A DNA stretch of 16,460 nt from contig JAGTUY010000099.1 in NCBI GenBank assembly GCA_018224455.1, positions 1 through 16,460 of the forward strand. The letters are read 5' to 3'. Positions 14,727 to 16,460 of this stretch are shown one piece after another. Every line of letters starts with the position of its first letter. The first letter of the stretch is position 1. The translations under genes and the position numbers were made by a program. A model generated the notes under the pieces. It worked only from the letters and a program-made list of their open reading frames with translations. It searched no databases and was not told the DNA's origin. Source of the stretch: Desulfosarcina sp. Its GTDB lineage: Bacteria > Desulfobacterota > Desulfobacteria > Desulfobacterales > Desulfosarcinaceae.

Positions 14727-14845
14727 GCCTAAGAAACGGACGCAGGTAAAAACTGAAGAGACAAGTTCAATCGAGAACGAAGATATGGCAGTTGCTGCAG
14801 AACCAACCGAGAACCGGAAACGTCCGCATCGACAGCGGCGGCCAG

Positions 14846-14870
14846 AACAAGCCAGTCACGATGGCTTGTT
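14846..14870. repeat. Perfect 9-bp inverted repeat
   Basis: AACAAGCCA (14846-14854) and TGGCTTGTT (14862-14870) are exact inverted arms around a 7-nt loop (GTCACGA), in a 307-bp region without a supported gene. Neither strand has a following T run. It may be an operator, a remnant of an element end, or a processing hairpin. Confidence 0.45.
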
Positions 14871-14900
14871 GTTCAATGCTAAATGGGTCCCGGGTTGCTG

Positions 14901-14928
14901 TCAAATAAAAAACGGCTACAGACCGTTT
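14901..14928 (-). terminator. Intrinsic terminator downstream of the CHASE2/FHA pseudogene
   Basis: On the minus strand AAACGG, a 7-nt loop and CCGTTT (arms 14923-14928 and 14910-14915) form a hairpin directly followed by more T residues, giving TTTTTTATTTG. It lies about 45 bp after the FHA stop codon on the same strand, as expected for the terminator of that gene before it decayed. Confidence 0.6.
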
Positions 14929-14972
14929 CATTCTTCCGTGTAGTCAACACCGGGGATCCGGCTCTTGCGCAG

Positions 14973-15500
14973 TTATGTCGTTTTATCCGCCAGTTCGGCG
15001 GATTCGTCGAGAAATTTGAAGGTATGCTTGCCAATACGGATGACATCGTTGTGGGTCAGTTTCTTGCGGTCGACGGGATCACCGTGGCGTTGAGTGAGTT
15101 GATGATCACCATTCCCGACGGGTCGGTGCTGTCGTTTGCGGTCGGATGTTGCATGGTGCCGAGTATGGGCAGGACCACGCTCCTGCCACGGCGGATGGCG
15201 GCAATCAGACGGTCATCCTGGTTCAATCGTGCTTCGGCCTGGCTGAGCAGGCCATCGAGCCGGTCGGTGGATGAACCCGCCCCTTTCCATTGCGGATCGC
15301 TGAGTTGGGCTTTAAGCTGTCTGATTTCAAGCCACCCGGGGCTCTGTTCCGGTTGGGTGTAAAGGATGCAGACGCCCAGAGCCTTAGCGCCGTTGTCTGA
15401 TATCAGACCCACCAGGTCGGCAATCCGCGAGCGTGGCCAGGGCCTTGTCTTTTTTTTGGATTCATCGAATTAAATCACAATCGCACGAATATGAAGGATA
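14973..15500 (-). pseudogene. Decayed CHASE2 and FHA-domain gene remnant
   Basis: Minus-strand fragments of two domains remain. Upstream, RPWPRSRIADLVGLISDNGAKALGV and ILYTQPEQSPG, then LLSQAEARLNQDDRLIAAIRRGRSVVLPIL, match a CHASE2 extracellular sensor domain. Downstream, MVIINSLNAT and, in a different frame, GDPVDRKKLTHNDVIRIGKHTF with FKFLDE match the end of an FHA phosphothreonine-binding domain, stopping at TAA 14973. The damage is explicit: an in-frame stop (15470-15472) just before FDES, an A8 tract (15450-15457), and a frame change near 15083-15085. The 3' part of CHASE2 and most of the FHA domain are missing. The parent was probably a membrane sensor of a Ser/Thr-kinase or cyclase pathway. 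Its 5' end is not traceable beyond about 15500. Confidence 0.65.
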
Positions 15501-15629
15501 CGTCCATATGAAGAACTACTCAACGGGCGTGTATGGTCGTTGGTGCTGATCTGGACTGCTGCCGCCCCATATTTGTTCTTTCGCCCTCGATCCTGAACAG
15601 CAGCCTTAAAGGGACGATCGTCGCAGGTT

Positions 15630-16013
15630 CGTGTAGTAGATAACGGAATGGCCGCCGATTTCATATTGGAGGGGGTTTCTTCAAAACGTGTCTGGGAATA
15701 CGTGCGGTCGATAGGATTTGGCGGAACCGGATACTACCACGGCAAAACGGGGCATGTGGATGTGGTTTCAGCGCGGTTTTGGGACGAAAAAAGTTCAGGC
15801 GTGGGCACGGGCTTGTCGGATGACAACAAGTTGATCGGCATGGTCACCGATTACGATGTTTATGGCCCTGGAGAGTTGGTGAGGTTAAGCTTCATACGCA
15901 TGACAGCCTTTCCCATCATGGTCCAATCGGACTGTAAACGGGTCCCCAAAGAGAATCCGGAAAATTCGGATGGGGTCGTGCTTTTAAGGGCGGCCCTCTT
16001 CCCCGAAATATGA
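15630..16013 (+). pseudogene. C-terminal fragment of a YcbK/DUF882 (peptidase M15-like) protein
   Basis: From GMAADFILEGVSS through GFGGTGYYHGKTGHVDV, the reading frame matches the end of YcbK/DUF882-type proteins of the M15 metallopeptidase fold. These have a helix after an H-x-x-G-x-AADF motif and then GGxGYY...HVD carrying the last zinc ligand. The first zinc ligand (His a few residues before AADF) and the whole N-terminal part are missing: upstream the frame reads RVVDNG and meets a TGA at about 15594-15596, with no secretion signal. The ATG at 15648 lies in the conserved motif and is not a true start. The C-terminus to the TGA at 16013 appears open. Family assignment is by recalled motif only. 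Confidence 0.5.
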
Positions 16014-16433
16014 CGCTACCCTTATCCGAAGCGACTTGCTTTATTGAAGTTGGCATTGTAGGGGCAAATGTTGCAGCTAAGAAAGCAATCGCGATTGGCC
16101 GCCTTCGCCATGCAAAAACGGTAATAGCTGCACCAAATATTGCGCCGGTAGTCCGACTGACTGGAATTCGTCACATGCTTTGCAAAAAGCGGACTCTTTT
16201 TCACCGAAGCCTCCTCGCCATGGGGTGAACTGATGCTAATGCACTTTCATAAAAATTCTCATTGCTACAACCTCTCAACGCATGATCCATACCACAATTT
16301 TTTCTTTTTACGCGTCGGTTTTTGTATGCAAGCATTTGATAAGGATATAAGCGCATTAACGATGAACAGGCTTGTTTTTTTGGTGAGAAATTGCACCAAA
16401 TTATAGATCGAGATAGCTCACAAAGGTAATAAC
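16014..16433. other. Gene-poor A+T-rich stretch, nothing assignable
   Basis: About 420 bp without a supported gene. Short open frames exist on both strands (for example 16022-16204 minus and 16201-16458 minus) but none shows a recognisable motif or a good ribosome site. Composition shifts to A+T-rich from about 16230. A TGGTGAGAAATTGCA sequence (16381-16395) resembles a -24/-12 promoter but its doublet spacing is 9 instead of 10. Confidence 0.5.
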
Positions 16434-16460
16434 ATGCGGAAAAAAAGTACCGACTCATCA
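16434..16460 (+). CDS. Possible 5' end of a gene running off the right edge
   Basis: An ATG at 16434 begins an open frame reading MRKKSTDSS to the window end. AAAGG lies 7 nt upstream, a reasonable ribosome site. Nine codons are too few to identify a product, and the call rests only on the ribosome site and position. Confidence 0.3.

Noticed and set aside
14659..14943. 94-codon hydrophilic plus-strand open frame
   Set aside because: Its start lies inside the Usp-like start and ribosome site, it covers three hairpins, and no homology is recognised.
16381..16395. TGGTGAGAAATTGCA resembling a sigma-54 promoter before the right-edge start codon
   Set aside because: The GG-GC spacing is 9 nt, not 10, and the downstream gene is not established.
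1..16460. CRISPR array, tRNA/rRNA genes, complete insertion sequence or phage genes
   Set aside because: I saw no regularly spaced repeats, tRNA-like cloverleaf, transposase or integrase motifs in the window.

Overview
The window reads as chromosomal DNA of a Gram-negative anaerobe, most likely a deltaproteobacterium (Desulfobacterota, Desulfosarcina/Desulfobacteraceae-like). This is inferred from the gene mix (sigma-54 control, Na+/amino-acid uptake, alanine dehydrogenase, a molybdenum hydroxylase, many UspA proteins) and from protein sequence texture; there is no 16S or other direct marker.

Layout. (1) 1-271, +: the 3' end of rlmN. (2) 396-8465, all on the minus strand: an amino-acid utilisation cluster. 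In transcription order it holds a TyrR-type ACT-PAS-AAA+-HTH regulator, alanine dehydrogenase (ald), an orphan branched-chain-amino-acid-type periplasmic binding protein, a UspA protein, an AGCS Na+:alanine symporter and a stand-alone proline dehydrogenase. The 407-bp gap between the regulator and ald carries a well-formed -24/-12 (sigma-54) promoter facing ald. About 100 bp upstream of its expected start lie a TyrR-box-like site and a perfect 12-bp palindrome. The expected circuit is: the regulator senses an amino or aromatic acid through its ACT domain and activates ald, and perhaps the genes behind it, so that imported alanine and proline enter central metabolism. (3) 8578-9573, minus: a PP-loop ATPase of the MnmA/ThiI type with an NFACT-R-like C-terminus. 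(4) 9574-9947: a divergent intergenic region with nested inverted repeats. (5) 9948-13622, +: a three-gene molybdenum hydroxylase operon (2Fe-2S, FAD and Mo-cofactor subunits) of the xanthine dehydrogenase family, substrate unknown. (6) 13619-14665, minus: a two-gene operon of a divergent Usp-like protein and a GAF-domain protein, overlapping the end of the hydroxylase operon by 4 bp. (7) 14666-16460: a decayed, gene-poor region with a CHASE2/FHA pseudogene that still has a downstream terminator, a C-terminal fragment of a YcbK/M15-like peptidase, unassigned A+T-rich DNA, and possibly the first codons of a gene at the right edge.

The most interesting signals are the regulator/sigma-54-promoter/ald circuit, the foreign-looking Bacteroidetes-like proline dehydrogenase without a P5C dehydrogenase, and the gene graveyard at the right end. 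I did not find a clearly new defence, mobile or biosynthetic system.
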